Shown: positions 8,047-15,777 of the stretch, piece after piece
Position numbering within the stretch: position 1 is the stretch's first letter
Layout: the number at the start of each line of letters is the position of its first letter
Assembly: GCA_002083525.1 (NCBI GenBank)
Contig: LWDM01000059.1
Coordinates: forward strand, 1-30,185
Source: Proteobacteria bacterium SG_bin9
GTDB lineage: Bacteria > Pseudomonadota > Alphaproteobacteria > Rhizobiales > Xanthobacteraceae
DNA: 30,185 nucleotides
Direction of reading: 5' to 3'
Notes under the pieces: generated by a model
Seen by the model: the letters and a program-made list of their open reading frames with translations, nothing else
Database searches by the model: none
What the model was told of the DNA's origin: nothing
Translations under genes and position numbers: made by a program

Positions 8047-8246
8047 GCCTTGCCCCGAAACGCCGCTTCGTGATGCCGTCAAAACACATTTGCAGCGTCG
8101 TGCGAGTCCCGTTTTTTGTCCAGCGCCGTCAAAGGCATTCGATTCAAATTCACGGCCAGTGTTGCACGGGGGATGCACTCGGCGCATGCTCATCCCAAAA
8201 TGGAACAAGCCGGTACCAACCGGCAACGCCGGGGAGGTACGGGGCG

Positions 8247-9905
8247 ATGGCGAATGATGCAGATGCAATCGTTGTAGGCGGCGGACTGGCGGGTCTTGTT
8301 GCGGCGACGGAACTCACCGACGCCGGCAAGCGCGTTATCCTGGTGGACCAGGAAGGCGACCAGAATCTCGGCGGGCAGGCCTTCTGGTCGTTCGGCGGAT
8401 TGTTCCTGGTCGATTCGCCCGAGCAGCGGCATCTCGGCATCAAGGACTCGTTCGATCTCGCCTGGCAGGACTGGCAAGGCGCGGCCGGATTCGATCGCAC
8501 TGAGGACAACTGGCCGAAGCGCTGGGCCGAAGCGTATGTGAACTTTGCCGCGACCGAGAAGCGCGGCTGGTTGCGCGCGATGGGTCATCGCATTTTCCCG
8601 ATCGTCGGCTGGGCCGAACGCGGCGGCTATGACGCGACCGGCCACGGCAATTCGGTGCCGCGCTTTCACGTCACGTGGGGCACGGGCCCCGGCGTGGTCG
8701 AGCCGTTCGAGAAACGCGCGCGTGCGGCAGCGGCCGACGGCAAACTCATCTTCAAGTTCCGCCATCGCGTCGATGCACTGACGATGACCGGCAACACGGT
8801 CGACGGCGTGCGCGGCTCCATTCTCGAAGCGACCAGCGTGCCGCGCGGCGCCAGTTCATCGCGCACCGCCGTCGGCGAGTTCGCCTTCAAGGCACAGGTC
8901 GTGATCGTCGCCTCCGGCGGCATCGGCGGCAACCACGATCTCGTGCGCAAGAACTGGCCGCAGCGTCTCGGCACCGCGCCGAAGCACATGGTCACCGGCG
9001 TGCCCGCGCATGTCGACGGCCGCATGATCGCGATCACGGAAGCCGCGGGCGGCCGCGTCATCAACCGCGACCGTATGTGGCACTACGTCGAGGGCGTGCA
9101 CAACTGGAGCCCGATCTGGCCCGGCCACGGCATTCGCATTCTGCCCGGCCCGTCATCGATGTGGTTCGACGCGAAAGGCAACCGTCTGCCCTCGCCGCTC
9201 TATCCCGGCTACGACACGCTCGGCCAGCTCGACTACATCATGAAGACTGGCCACGAGTACTCGTGGTTCATCCTGACGCAGGCAATTATCAAGAAAGAGT
9301 TTGCGCTCTCCGGCTCCGAACAGAATCCGGATCTCACCGGCAAGAGCTGGCTGATGACCGCGCGCCGCGCCATCAACAAGGGCGCGCCCGCACCGGTCGA
9401 GGCCTTCAAGGAAAAGGGCAAGGACTTCATCGTCCGCGACAACCTCGCCGACCTCGTCGCTGCGATGAACCAGCACTCCGGCGAGAACTTGCTGAGCTAC
9501 GATCACATCAAGATGCAGATCGAGGCGCGCGACCGCGAGATCGAGAACAAGTTCGTCAAGGATACGCAGGTGATGGGCATTCATAACGCCCGCCGCTACA
9601 TCGGCGACAAGCTGATCCGCACCGCGCGGCCGCATCGCATCCTCGACCCGGAGAAGGGTCCGCTGATCGCGGTGCGCCTCAACATCCTCACCCGCAAGAC
9701 GCTCGGCGGCTTCGAGACCGATCTCGATGCGCGCGTGTTCGGCAGCAATGGCGAGATCGTGCCCGGCCTCTATGCGGCGGGTGAAGTCTCCGGCTTCGGC
9801 GGCGGCGGCATGCACGGCTACCGCTCGCTCGAAGGCACATTCCTCGGCGGCTGCCTATTCTCGGGCCGCACCGCCGGGCGCGCCGCCGCGAAAGCGATCG
9901 GGTGA
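8247..9905 (+). CDS. FAD-dependent dehydrogenase, KsdD/fumarate-reductase flavoprotein type
   Basis: This 552-residue flavoprotein has an N-terminal FAD-binding Rossmann motif (IVVGGGLAGLVAATE, residues 8-22) followed by an acidic strand end (VDQE). A C-terminal FAD-contact region (GLYAAGEVSGFGGGGMHG and SLEGTFLGGC) completes the fold. It resembles the predicted oxidoreductases of COG3573, related to 3-oxosteroid 1-dehydrogenases and fumarate reductase flavoproteins. The substrate cannot be read from sequence. The start at 8247 is set by the Rossmann strand beginning right after the ATG and by GGGGAGG about 9 nt upstream; the frame upstream is open but non-family. Its stop overlaps the next gene's GTG (GTGA), indicating translational coupling to a secreted esterase. 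Confidence 0.87.
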   Translation: MANDADAIVVGGGLAGLVAATELTDAGKRVILVDQEGDQNLGGQAFWSFGGLFLVDSPEQRHLGIKDSFDLAWQDWQGAAGFDRTEDNWPKRWAEAYVNFAATEKRGWLRAMGHRIFPIVGWAERGGYDATGHGNSVPRFHVTWGTGPGVVEPFEKRARAAAADGKLIFKFRHRVDALTMTGNTVDGVRGSILEATSVPRGASSSRTAVGEFAFKAQVVIVASGGIGGNHDLVRKNWPQRLGTAPKHMVTGVPAHVDGRMIAITEAAGGRVINRDRMWHYVEGVHNWSPIWPGHGIRILPGPSSMWFDAKGNRLPSPLYPGYDTLGQLDYIMKTGHEYSWFILTQAIIKKEFALSGSEQNPDLTGKSWLMTARRAINKGAPAPVEAFKEKGKDFIVRDNLADLVAAMNQHSGENLLSYDHIKMQIEARDREIENKFVKDTQVMGIHNARRYIGDKLIRTARPHRILDPEKGPLIAVRLNILTRKTLGGFETDLDARVFGSNGEIVPGLYAAGEVSGFGGGGMHGYRSLEGTFLGGCLFSGRTAGRAAAKAIG

Positions 9906-10828
9906 GCGTGAGGATGCTGCGCCTCCTCGCCGCAGCGTTGACCTTAGCGTCAGTCGCGGCGCCGGCGCACGGCGACGAGCTGACCATCGACGGGGTCAAA
10001 CGCACCTACAGTGTGCAGATCGCCGCCAAACGGCCCGCGCCGCTGGTGCTGGCCCTGCACGGCAACACCCAGCAAGGCAGCGACGTGGAGAGCCGCACCG
10101 CGTGGCCCATCGTCGCGCGCCGCGAAAATTTCACTGTGGTGTTTCCGGACGGACTGAACCGCGCGTGGGCGGATCTGCGCGGCAGCGGCCCGCGGGCGGG
10201 ATACCGGCCGCCCGCCGGCACAGATGACATCGCGTTCCTGATGGCGATCGTCGACAAGCTGGTGAAAGACGGCGTCGCCGATCCACGCAAGATTTACGCG
10301 ACGGGATTGTCGAACGGCGGCGCCATGGCGCTATCGCTGGCCTGCCAGCATCCGGAGAAGCTCGCCGCCGTCGCACCCACCATCATCAACATGACCGATC
10401 TGTTCGGCGCGGCGTGCAAACCCGCACAGCCCATCCCCGTGCTGCTGATGAACGGCACCGAGGATCCGCTGATCCCTTATAAGGGCGGCCTCGGCACCAG
10501 CCGCTTCGCCGTGCCGGGATTTTGGTCGACCGCACAGACGATCGCGTTCTGGCGCAAGATCAACCAATGCGAAACAAAGGATGCGTCCGCGACCGACCTC
10601 CCCGACAAGGACAAGGACGATCAGTCGACCGTGACGCGCATCACCTCGCAATGTCCGGCCGGACAGGATGTCGTGCTCTATCGCATCAACGGCGGCGGCC
10701 ACCGCCTGCCGGGCGGATTCCCGGATGCGATGGCCGCGCGGCTGGTCGGTGCGATGCTGGGCCCGCAGAACCGCGACATCGACGGCGCGGAAACGATCTG
10801 GGCCTTCTTCAAGAATTATTCGCGCTAG
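9902..10828 (+). CDS. Secreted polyhydroxybutyrate-depolymerase-type esterase (LpqC/COG3509)
   Basis: This 308-residue alpha/beta hydrolase has a signal peptide (about residues 1-24, ending APAHG). The nucleophile elbow is GLSNGG (Ser137). An oxyanion motif LALHGNTQQ precedes it, an acid residue is likely in NGTEDPLIP, and the histidine is in GGGHRLPGG. Relatives include extracellular PHB depolymerases, feruloyl and acetylxylan esterases. The presence of PHA genes a few kb away favours polyester or oligomer cleavage, but this is not decisive. The GTG at 9902 overlaps the previous stop; an ATG at 9914 with AGG nearby is an alternative that keeps the signal peptide. Its stop shares the CTAG tetramer with the stop of the convergent OYE gene. 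Confidence 0.82.
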   Translation: MSVRMLRLLAAALTLASVAAPAHGDELTIDGVKRTYSVQIAAKRPAPLVLALHGNTQQGSDVESRTAWPIVARRENFTVVFPDGLNRAWADLRGSGPRAGYRPPAGTDDIAFLMAIVDKLVKDGVADPRKIYATGLSNGGAMALSLACQHPEKLAAVAPTIINMTDLFGAACKPAQPIPVLLMNGTEDPLIPYKGGLGTSRFAVPGFWSTAQTIAFWRKINQCETKDASATDLPDKDKDDQSTVTRITSQCPAGQDVVLYRINGGGHRLPGGFPDAMAARLVGAMLGPQNRDIDGAETIWAFFKNYSR

Positions 10829-12018
10829 CTTTTGCGGAACGGCAGCGCCGGACCGTCGAGCTTGCGCAGGCCCGGCTCGCGCCGCTCGAGCCACCAGCCA
10901 TATTGCTTCGGCCAGTTCTCGAACGTTTCGGTCGCGCCGCCATCGGTCAGCGACAACTCCGCATGCAGCGGCCAGTTCGGATCGAACAGCACCTCGCGGC
11001 CGATGGCGACGATATCGGCGTGACCCTCAGCGAGCACATCCTCGGCCTGCTGCGGATGCAGGATGAGGCCAACCGCCATGGTCGCGATGTTGGCCTGCTT
11101 GCGGATTTCGGAGGCGAACGGCACCTGGAAGCTGTAGCCGCGCGGAATGCGGGCGGCGGTCGCCGATCCCATCAGGCCGCCCGACGAGCAATCGATCACG
11201 TCGACGCCACGCGTCTTCGCTTCCTGCGCAAATGCGACCGAATCCTCCAGCACGATGCCGCCGTCGAGCCCATCGACCGACGACACGCGCACGAACAGCG
11301 GCTTGTCCTTTGGCCAGGCCGCGCGCACGGTCTCGATCACCTGCAGCGGGAAGCGCATGCGCCCCGCGCGATCGCCGCCGTACTGATCGTTGCGCAGGTT
11401 TGAGAGCGGCGAGAGAAATTCGTGCAGCAGATAACCGTGCGCACAATGCACTTCCAGCAGATCGTAACCGGCGCTCACCGCGCGCAGCGTTGCCCTGCGC
11501 CAGTCCTCCAGCATCTGCGTGAGATCGGCTTGCGTCAGCTCGTGCGGTTTCAGCCAGCCATCATCCATCGGGATCGGTGACGGCGCCACAATGCGCCACG
11601 GCTGGTCGCCGCGTGCAGCGTCATCCGGCGTCAGCGCGGCGTTGCCGTACCACGGACGCTGCATGCTCGCCTTTCGGCCGGCATGCGCGAGCTGAATCGC
11701 CGGCACCGAACCGTTCGCGCGCAGGAACGCGGCAATGCGCTTCAGCGGCGGCAGCTGCTCGTCGTTCCACAGCCCGAGATCGCCGTGGGTGATGCGCCCC
11801 TCCGGCGCGATCGCGGTCGCTTCCACCATCACCGTGCCGGCGCCGCCCTGCGCGAACTTGCCGAGATGCACGAGATGCCAGTCGTTGGCGACGCCGTCGT
11901 CGGCCGAGTACTGGCACATCGGTGAGATCAGGATGCGGTTCTTCGCGGTGACACCGCGCAGCGTGATCGGAGAGAACAGTGCGGGCTTCGATGCCGCGTC
12001 TTGTGCCGGAGCAGTCAT
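10825..12018 (-). CDS. NADH:flavin oxidoreductase, Old Yellow Enzyme (YqjM-like)
   Basis: This 397-residue TIM-barrel FMN enzyme would reduce activated C=C bonds using NAD(P)H. Family signatures include PMCQYSA with Cys35, the redox-tuning cysteine of the thermophilic-like/YqjM class; IQLAHAGRK; the active-site HCAHGYLLHEFLSPLSN segment with its two histidines; NDQYGG; and a late phosphate-binding GREVLFDPNWP. The start MTAPAQD at 12018 has GAGG a few bases upstream; the frame is open further up but rich in arginine and unlike the family. It is convergent with the esterase gene, the two stops sharing four bases. The physiological substrate is unknown; such enzymes often handle xenobiotic or stress-derived enals and enones. 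Confidence 0.93.
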   Translation of the reverse strand: MTAPAQDAASKPALFSPITLRGVTAKNRILISPMCQYSADDGVANDWHLVHLGKFAQGGAGTVMVEATAIAPEGRITHGDLGLWNDEQLPPLKRIAAFLRANGSVPAIQLAHAGRKASMQRPWYGNAALTPDDAARGDQPWRIVAPSPIPMDDGWLKPHELTQADLTQMLEDWRRATLRAVSAGYDLLEVHCAHGYLLHEFLSPLSNLRNDQYGGDRAGRMRFPLQVIETVRAAWPKDKPLFVRVSSVDGLDGGIVLEDSVAFAQEAKTRGVDVIDCSSGGLMGSATAARIPRGYSFQVPFASEIRKQANIATMAVGLILHPQQAEDVLAEGHADIVAIGREVLFDPNWPLHAELSLTDGGATETFENWPKQYGWWLERREPGLRKLDGPALPFRKS

Positions 12019-12152
12019 TGGACCTCGTGATGTCGCCTGGGGAGCTTTGGTGGGAGCGCTCAGATAGTCACCGGCGATTTCAGCAAAAGGCCCGCGGCGG
12101 TCAAGTCCGGCGCGGGCCAATTCACGTCTGCGAGAAATGCGTGTGAGCTAGA

Positions 12153-12926
12153 TCATGCCCGATACGGATCGGGATAGACGAGGCTGCGCAGACCACCGCG
12201 ATTGAACGGCGTCCACTTGCCTTCTTCCTGCGCGAGACGATCGGCGACCGCATACACGACGGCCGGGTGATGACCCATGCCGCAGTGGCTGCCTTCGATC
12301 TCGATGTTCTCGGCGAAGGAGCCGGGTTGTTCCATGCAGCCCTGCCACGCACACACACCGTCGGTACGGCTGAAGATCGCCGTGGTCGGCACCGGCGGCG
12401 TTGCCGCGAGATGCCCGCCGAAGCGATCATCGCTTTCATCGGCGCGGCGTCCGCTGGCGTATTCGTACACGCGCCAGGCATTGGTCGACTTCGGGCTGCC
12501 CGAGAACGGGCTGCCGAGGGTGATCACGCCGCGCACGCGCTTCGGCATCATCTTGGCGAGCTGGCGCGCATAGAGACCGCCGAGGCTCCAGCCGACGAGG
12601 CTGACCGTGCGGCCGTGCGTGTCATTGAGCTCGTGCACGAGATCGACCATCGCGTTCTGCACGCCGGGGCGCAGACCGAGGTTGCGGCCCTGGCGCCAGC
12701 CGCTGACGGCATAACCGCGCGACTTGAGGAAGCTGCGCAATGCGCGCGTCGAGACATCGCTCGCCATCAGGCCGGGCAGCACGAGCACGGGATGTCCGTC
12801 GCCTTTCGGCGCAAGGCTGAGCAGCGGCAGCGCCGCAAGAAACGCACCGAACTCGGAAATCGCGCGCGTCTCCAGCATCATCAAGGTGCGGGAGGGAGGC
12901 GCAAGCGTCTGGGCAGTGGCAGACAT
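12153..12926 (-). CDS. Alpha/beta hydrolase, lipase-like, paralogue of the 26.3-27.1 kb hydrolase
   Basis: This 257-residue cytoplasmic alpha/beta hydrolase has a nucleophile elbow VGWSLGG (Ser114) and an upstream strand-loop PKGDGHPVLVLPG (40-52) typical of small bacterial lipases and esterases. A probable acid lies near FSRTDGVCAW and a histidine in GSHCGMGHHPAV. It shares several near-identical blocks with the hydrolase at 26267-27076, including KGDGHPVLV, VSLVGWSLGG, YAR and VITLGSPF, so the two are clear paralogues within one window. No signal peptide is visible. The substrate is unknown; the second copy sits beside a wax ester synthase, hinting at acyl esters. The gene stands apart from its neighbours, with 134 bp and 185 bp of unassigned sequence on either side. 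Confidence 0.8.
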   Translation of the reverse strand: MSATAQTLAPPSRTLMMLETRAISEFGAFLAALPLLSLAPKGDGHPVLVLPGLMASDVSTRALRSFLKSRGYAVSGWRQGRNLGLRPGVQNAMVDLVHELNDTHGRTVSLVGWSLGGLYARQLAKMMPKRVRGVITLGSPFSGSPKSTNAWRVYEYASGRRADESDDRFGGHLAATPPVPTTAIFSRTDGVCAWQGCMEQPGSFAENIEIEGSHCGMGHHPAVVYAVADRLAQEEGKWTPFNRGGLRSLVYPDPYRA

Positions 12927-13111
12927 TCAGTATCCCTTTCGAGTCGAAACCAGTTCGTTCAGTGGACGTGAGAGGCAACCAACTCAGACGAAAACGAAGC
13001 ACATTGATTCAAGCTAGGGAGCAAGAAATCCCACTTCAAGCGCTCCCCGTGGCCTTTCCTTCCCTTGACCACAGCCTGTTGCAAACAAGCCGCAGTCCGT
13101 TACGCAGAACG

Positions 13112-14401
13112 CTACCAACCCCGCACAACCACTTCGATTGTGTGCAGTGCAAGACCGGCCAAACCACCGATCAACGTGCCGTTGAAGCGGATGTATTGCA
13201 GGTCGCGGCCGACATTCACTTCGATCAGCGTGATCAGCTGCGACATGTCCCAGGCCTTCACCTGATCGGCGATGAAGGTGGAGACGCCGCTCTTCTGGCT
13301 CGCGATAAAACTCTTCAGAACGGTGACGACACCGTTGTTGATCTCGACGCGCAGCTGCGGATCGTCGGCGAGTTGCGCGCCCGTCTCCATGAACATCTTC
13401 GACAGATGCCGCTCGAGCACGTCCGTTTCGCCGCGCGCGTTGCGCTCGATGAAGAGACGCACGTTCGCCCAGATCGTCTGCGCGAGATCGGACAGCTCCG
13501 GCCGCGACAGCAGATCGCGCTTGAGCATATCGAGACGGTTGGCGTAGGCCGGTTCGCTCTCCAGCTTGTCGACGAACGACAGCAGGATGCGATCGAACTC
13601 GCCGCGGAACGGATGCTGCGCATCGTTGCGCACATCGTCGAAGAACGACGTCGCGGATGCCGCGACCTTCTTCAGCAGAAACTTGTCGGCGCGGTAGAGC
13701 CGCAGCAAGGTCGGCAGCTCGGCGCGAATCTTCTCGCCGATCGCCGCCATCGTCGCCGGCTCGTTCAACGAATTGTGCGCGGCGACGAGAAGATCGTCGA
13801 GCAGCACGCGATGACGCCCCTGGCCGATGAAGCCGCGCAGCGCGCCTGACGCGAGCGGTGCGAGATCGATGGTCTGCAGCTGCGCCATGATGCGGCGGAC
13901 CGCATAGGACTTCAGCCCAGAGTTATCCGCGGCTTCGATCGCTTCCGGCAGAAGCCGCAACACGAAGCGCGACAGATCGAGGCTGCGCTTCTGGTCCTGC
14001 AGCCAGTCGGCGACGAACGACGCGAAGTCGACCTCGCGCAATTTCGCTTCGACAGGCGCCGCGTCGAGGAAATGCTCCTCGATGAATTTGCCCAGCTTTT
14101 CCGCGATTTTATGCTGGTTGCTGGGAATGATCGCCGTATGCGGGATCGGCAGCCCCATCGGCCGCCGGAACAGCGCAACCACCGCGTACCAGTCGGCGAG
14201 CCCGCCGATGGCAGCGGCTTCCGCAAACGCCGCGACAAAGCCCCACGCCGGATGCCGGCCCGCCATCGCTTTCGCAACGACGAGCAGCGCCAGACATGCC
14301 ACCAGCACGGCGGCAGCGAGCGCCTTCACGCGCCGCAAGTCTGCGGCTCGTGCAGCATCGCTGTCATCCAGGCTGAAGCCTGTGCGAAGGACGTCTGCCA
14401 T
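13112..14401 (-). CDS. DUF445 family membrane protein (YjiN-like)
   Basis: This 429-residue protein of unknown function matches the DUF445/YjiN architecture. The N-terminus has two hydrophobic segments (about residues 25-45 and 52-75), the second containing AAAIGGLADWYAVVALFRRP, a family hallmark. It continues into IPHTAIIP and NQHKIAEKLGKFIEEHFL. A long helical soluble region follows, and one hydrophobic segment near the C-terminus (LIGGLAGLALHTIEVVV) closes it. The ATG at 14401 is preferred over the TTG at 14419 because GGTGGG lies about 8 nt upstream. It is downstream of the phasin gene on the same strand, but a strong terminator hairpin separates them, so it is probably transcribed on its own. 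Confidence 0.92.
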   Translation of the reverse strand: MADVLRTGFSLDDSDAARAADLRRVKALAAAVLVACLALLVVAKAMAGRHPAWGFVAAFAEAAAIGGLADWYAVVALFRRPMGLPIPHTAIIPSNQHKIAEKLGKFIEEHFLDAAPVEAKLREVDFASFVADWLQDQKRSLDLSRFVLRLLPEAIEAADNSGLKSYAVRRIMAQLQTIDLAPLASGALRGFIGQGRHRVLLDDLLVAAHNSLNEPATMAAIGEKIRAELPTLLRLYRADKFLLKKVAASATSFFDDVRNDAQHPFRGEFDRILLSFVDKLESEPAYANRLDMLKRDLLSRPELSDLAQTIWANVRLFIERNARGETDVLERHLSKMFMETGAQLADDPQLRVEINNGVVTVLKSFIASQKSGVSTFIADQVKAWDMSQLITLIEVNVGRDLQYIRFNGTLIGGLAGLALHTIEVVVRGW

Positions 14402-14470
14402 GAGCGTGCCCACCAACAATCGTCGCGGCGATCCGTTGCAAATATGGCTGCAAACGGACGGCCGACAAGA

Positions 14471-14498
14471 CGAAGGCCCGCTCTCAGGCGGGCCTTCG
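14471..14498 (-). terminator. Strong terminator hairpin after the phasin gene
   Basis: CGAAGGCCCGC (14471-14481) and GCGGGCCTTCG (14488-14498) form a perfect 11-bp stem with a 6-nt loop. It starts 25 bp beyond the phasin stop and before the DUF445 start. Read on the minus strand the stem is followed by TCTTGTC, a weak U-tract. The stem is strong enough that it probably ends or stabilises the abundant phasin transcript. Confidence 0.75.
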
Positions 14499-14523
14499 AG
14501 ATCGATTGATCTGGACTTTACTC

Positions 14524-15018
14524 TTAGGCGGCCTTGCGGGTCGCGTACGCAGCAACCTTCGAGAGGTTTTCCTGCGCGTTCTTCGCACCGTCCGTCAGCG
14601 CCTTGCCGAAGTACTCGGTGGTCGCCTTAGCGCGGCCGATCACGACTTCGCTCTGAGCGCGGACCAGATCGTTCTGGATCTGGAAGGCTTCGCTGAGCGA
14701 CTTCGCCGAGGCCAGCTTGTCGATGCCGTTGAAGAAGGCTTCGACGTCCTGGTAGATCGCCTGCTGGATCGTGCGCGAGATCTTGGCGCTCTCGGTCACC
14801 GAGCCGGCAACAGCGGTCTCAACGGATGCGGTGAGCTTCTCGGCACCAGCGTGAACGTCGGCAGCGCGCTCCTTGGCGGTGCCAGCCGCACGCTTCACGA
14901 AGTCACGGGCAGCTTCAGGAACTTCCATGGTCTGGATGTTCTTGAGCGCGTCGGTGACCGGAGCGAAAGCGGACTTCACGGTGTCGAACAGATTGTTGGT
15001 GTTGGTGGTCATGGTCAT
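14524..15018 (-). CDS. phaP: Phasin, PHA granule-associated protein
   Basis: This 164-residue protein is almost wholly alpha-helical, rich in Ala, Lys, Glu and Gln, with no signal peptide and no cysteine. It matches the rhizobial Phasin_2 type that coats polyhydroxyalkanoate granules in the cytoplasm and controls their size and number. The family-like segments are FDTVKSAFAPVTDALKNIQ near the N-terminus, then EVPEAARDFVKRAAGTAKER, and EAFQIQNDLVRAQSEVVIGR in the second half. Two ATGs (15018 and 15012) are both served by the GAGGATGGAGA purine tract, so the exact start is ambiguous by two codons. It has its own upstream dyads and a downstream hairpin, so it is probably a monocistronic, highly expressed gene. 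The PHA synthase operon lies immediately upstream on the same strand. Confidence 0.92.
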   Translation of the reverse strand: MTMTTNTNNLFDTVKSAFAPVTDALKNIQTMEVPEAARDFVKRAAGTAKERAADVHAGAEKLTASVETAVAGSVTESAKISRTIQQAIYQDVEAFFNGIDKLASAKSLSEAFQIQNDLVRAQSEVVIGRAKATTEYFGKALTDGAKNAQENLSKVAAYATRKAA

Positions 15019-15076
15019 TCTCCATCCTCGGGTTTGAGCTATGGCTCGCCCCGTCCGTTTGGCCCGGGGTGACGCC

Positions 15077-15105
15077 TATATGACATGGCGAATGGTGCGA
15101 TGCAA
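15077..15105 (-). promoter_or_regulatory. Candidate phasin promoter
   Basis: On the minus strand TTGCAT (15105-15100) is followed after 17 nt by CATATA (15082-15077), a weak sigma-70-like pair ending about 60 bp before the phasin ATG. The TTGCAT falls inside one arm of the 11-bp dyad described next, so a protein bound there would cover the -35 element. Neither hexamer matches consensus well; position and overlap are the main support. Confidence 0.35.
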
Positions 15106-15122
15106 CAGCAATGTTGCATCGC
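15097..15122. promoter_or_regulatory. Perfect 11-bp dyad upstream of phasin, candidate PhaR-type operator
   Basis: GCGATGCAACA (15097-15107) and TGTTGCATCGC (15112-15122) are perfect inverted repeats around a 4-nt centre. The TGC/GCA-rich core resembles the kind of site bound by PhaR, the PHA-responsive repressor that controls phasin genes in alphaproteobacteria such as Paracoccus. Binding by PhaR is inferred; the dyad itself is seen directly. It could instead fold in RNA as a hairpin, but it lies upstream of the likely transcription start. Confidence 0.55.
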
Positions 15123-15123
15123 G

Positions 15124-15143
15124 ATATCACGAAACCGTGATAT
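15124..15143. promoter_or_regulatory. Second dyad upstream of phasin
   Basis: ATATCACG (15124-15131) and CGTGATAT (15136-15143) form a perfect 8-bp inverted repeat with a 4-nt centre, one base away from the larger dyad. It is AT-rich compared with the surroundings. It may be a second operator, or a terminator stem for the GNAT gene whose stop is 35 bp upstream on the minus strand, although no U-tract follows. Confidence 0.45.
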
Positions 15144-15177
15144 ATAGGTAATGGTAAAGATTACCTCAAGTCAGCCC

Positions 15178-15777
15178 TTAGGTGCTGACCGCCTCCGGCA
15201 GGCCATAGGCCTCCATCTGCGCCCGGAACTGCGCCACGTTATGACCCAACACGACGATGTCGTGGGTCGTGCCGTCCATGTCGCGGACATGGTCGCGCAG
15301 CAGCGCCTCGCCCTTGAAGCCCAGCCCCTCGAAGATGGCGATGGCGCCGGTCTGGTCGACCGTCATCTGCACCACGAGCTTCTCCAGCCCGATCACCAGA
15401 GCCAGCGCGAAGGTCTCGTTTGACAGCGCCCGGCCGACGCCGAGGCCGCGGACGTCCTGCGAGATCACCATGCGGATTTCGCCGACATGCGGCGACCACG
15501 ACAGCGCGTCGCGCACGATGGTGCCGCAGCCGACCACCTGGCCGTCCTTCAGCGCCAAGAGACTGACGATGGTGCCGCGGTCGAGTTCCTTCGCCCACGC
15601 CGACATCACCTTCGGCTCGCTGATGTTGCGCGGCAGGAAGAGAAGATCGTGCACCGGCAGCTTGCGCGCGAAGGCCAGCACCGCCGCTTCGTCGGCCGGC
15701 GTCATGTGGCGGAATTCGATCTCGCCGCCCTCGGTCATCACCTTGCGCGGATAATTACGAACTTCAGTCTGGGTCAT
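15178..15777 (-). CDS. GNAT-family N-acetyltransferase, coupled to phaC
   Basis: This 199-residue cytoplasmic GNAT protein transfers acetyl from acetyl-CoA to an unknown amine. The motif A acetyl-CoA site is VISQDVRGLGVGRALSNE (QxxGxG/A type, about residues 104-121). A later segment AIAIFEGLGFKGEALLRDHV matches the usual beta6-beta7 part that contacts CoA. Its ATG overlaps the phaC stop as ATGA, so it is translated after PHA synthase by coupling. A protein substrate linked to the granule or synthase is an attractive idea but not shown. The gene is followed by the phasin control region. An overlapping arginine-rich frame in this stretch is not a gene. Confidence 0.9.
   Translation of the reverse strand: MTQTEVRNYPRKVMTEGGEIEFRHMTPADEAAVLAFARKLPVHDLLFLPRNISEPKVMSAWAKELDRGTIVSLLALKDGQVVGCGTIVRDALSWSPHVGEIRMVISQDVRGLGVGRALSNETFALALVIGLEKLVVQMTVDQTGAIAIFEGLGFKGEALLRDHVRDMDGTTHDIVVLGHNVAQFRAQMEAYGLPEAVST

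Noticed and set aside
8070..8246. Upstream extension of the FAD dehydrogenase by 59 residues
   Set aside because: The Rossmann strand begins right after the ATG at 8247, which has a purine-rich ribosome site; the extension has no family character.
12927..13111. Possible small gene in the 185-bp gap between hydrolase and DUF445
   Set aside because: No frame with a credible start, ribosome site or protein-like composition; I see nothing in it beyond likely promoter sequence.
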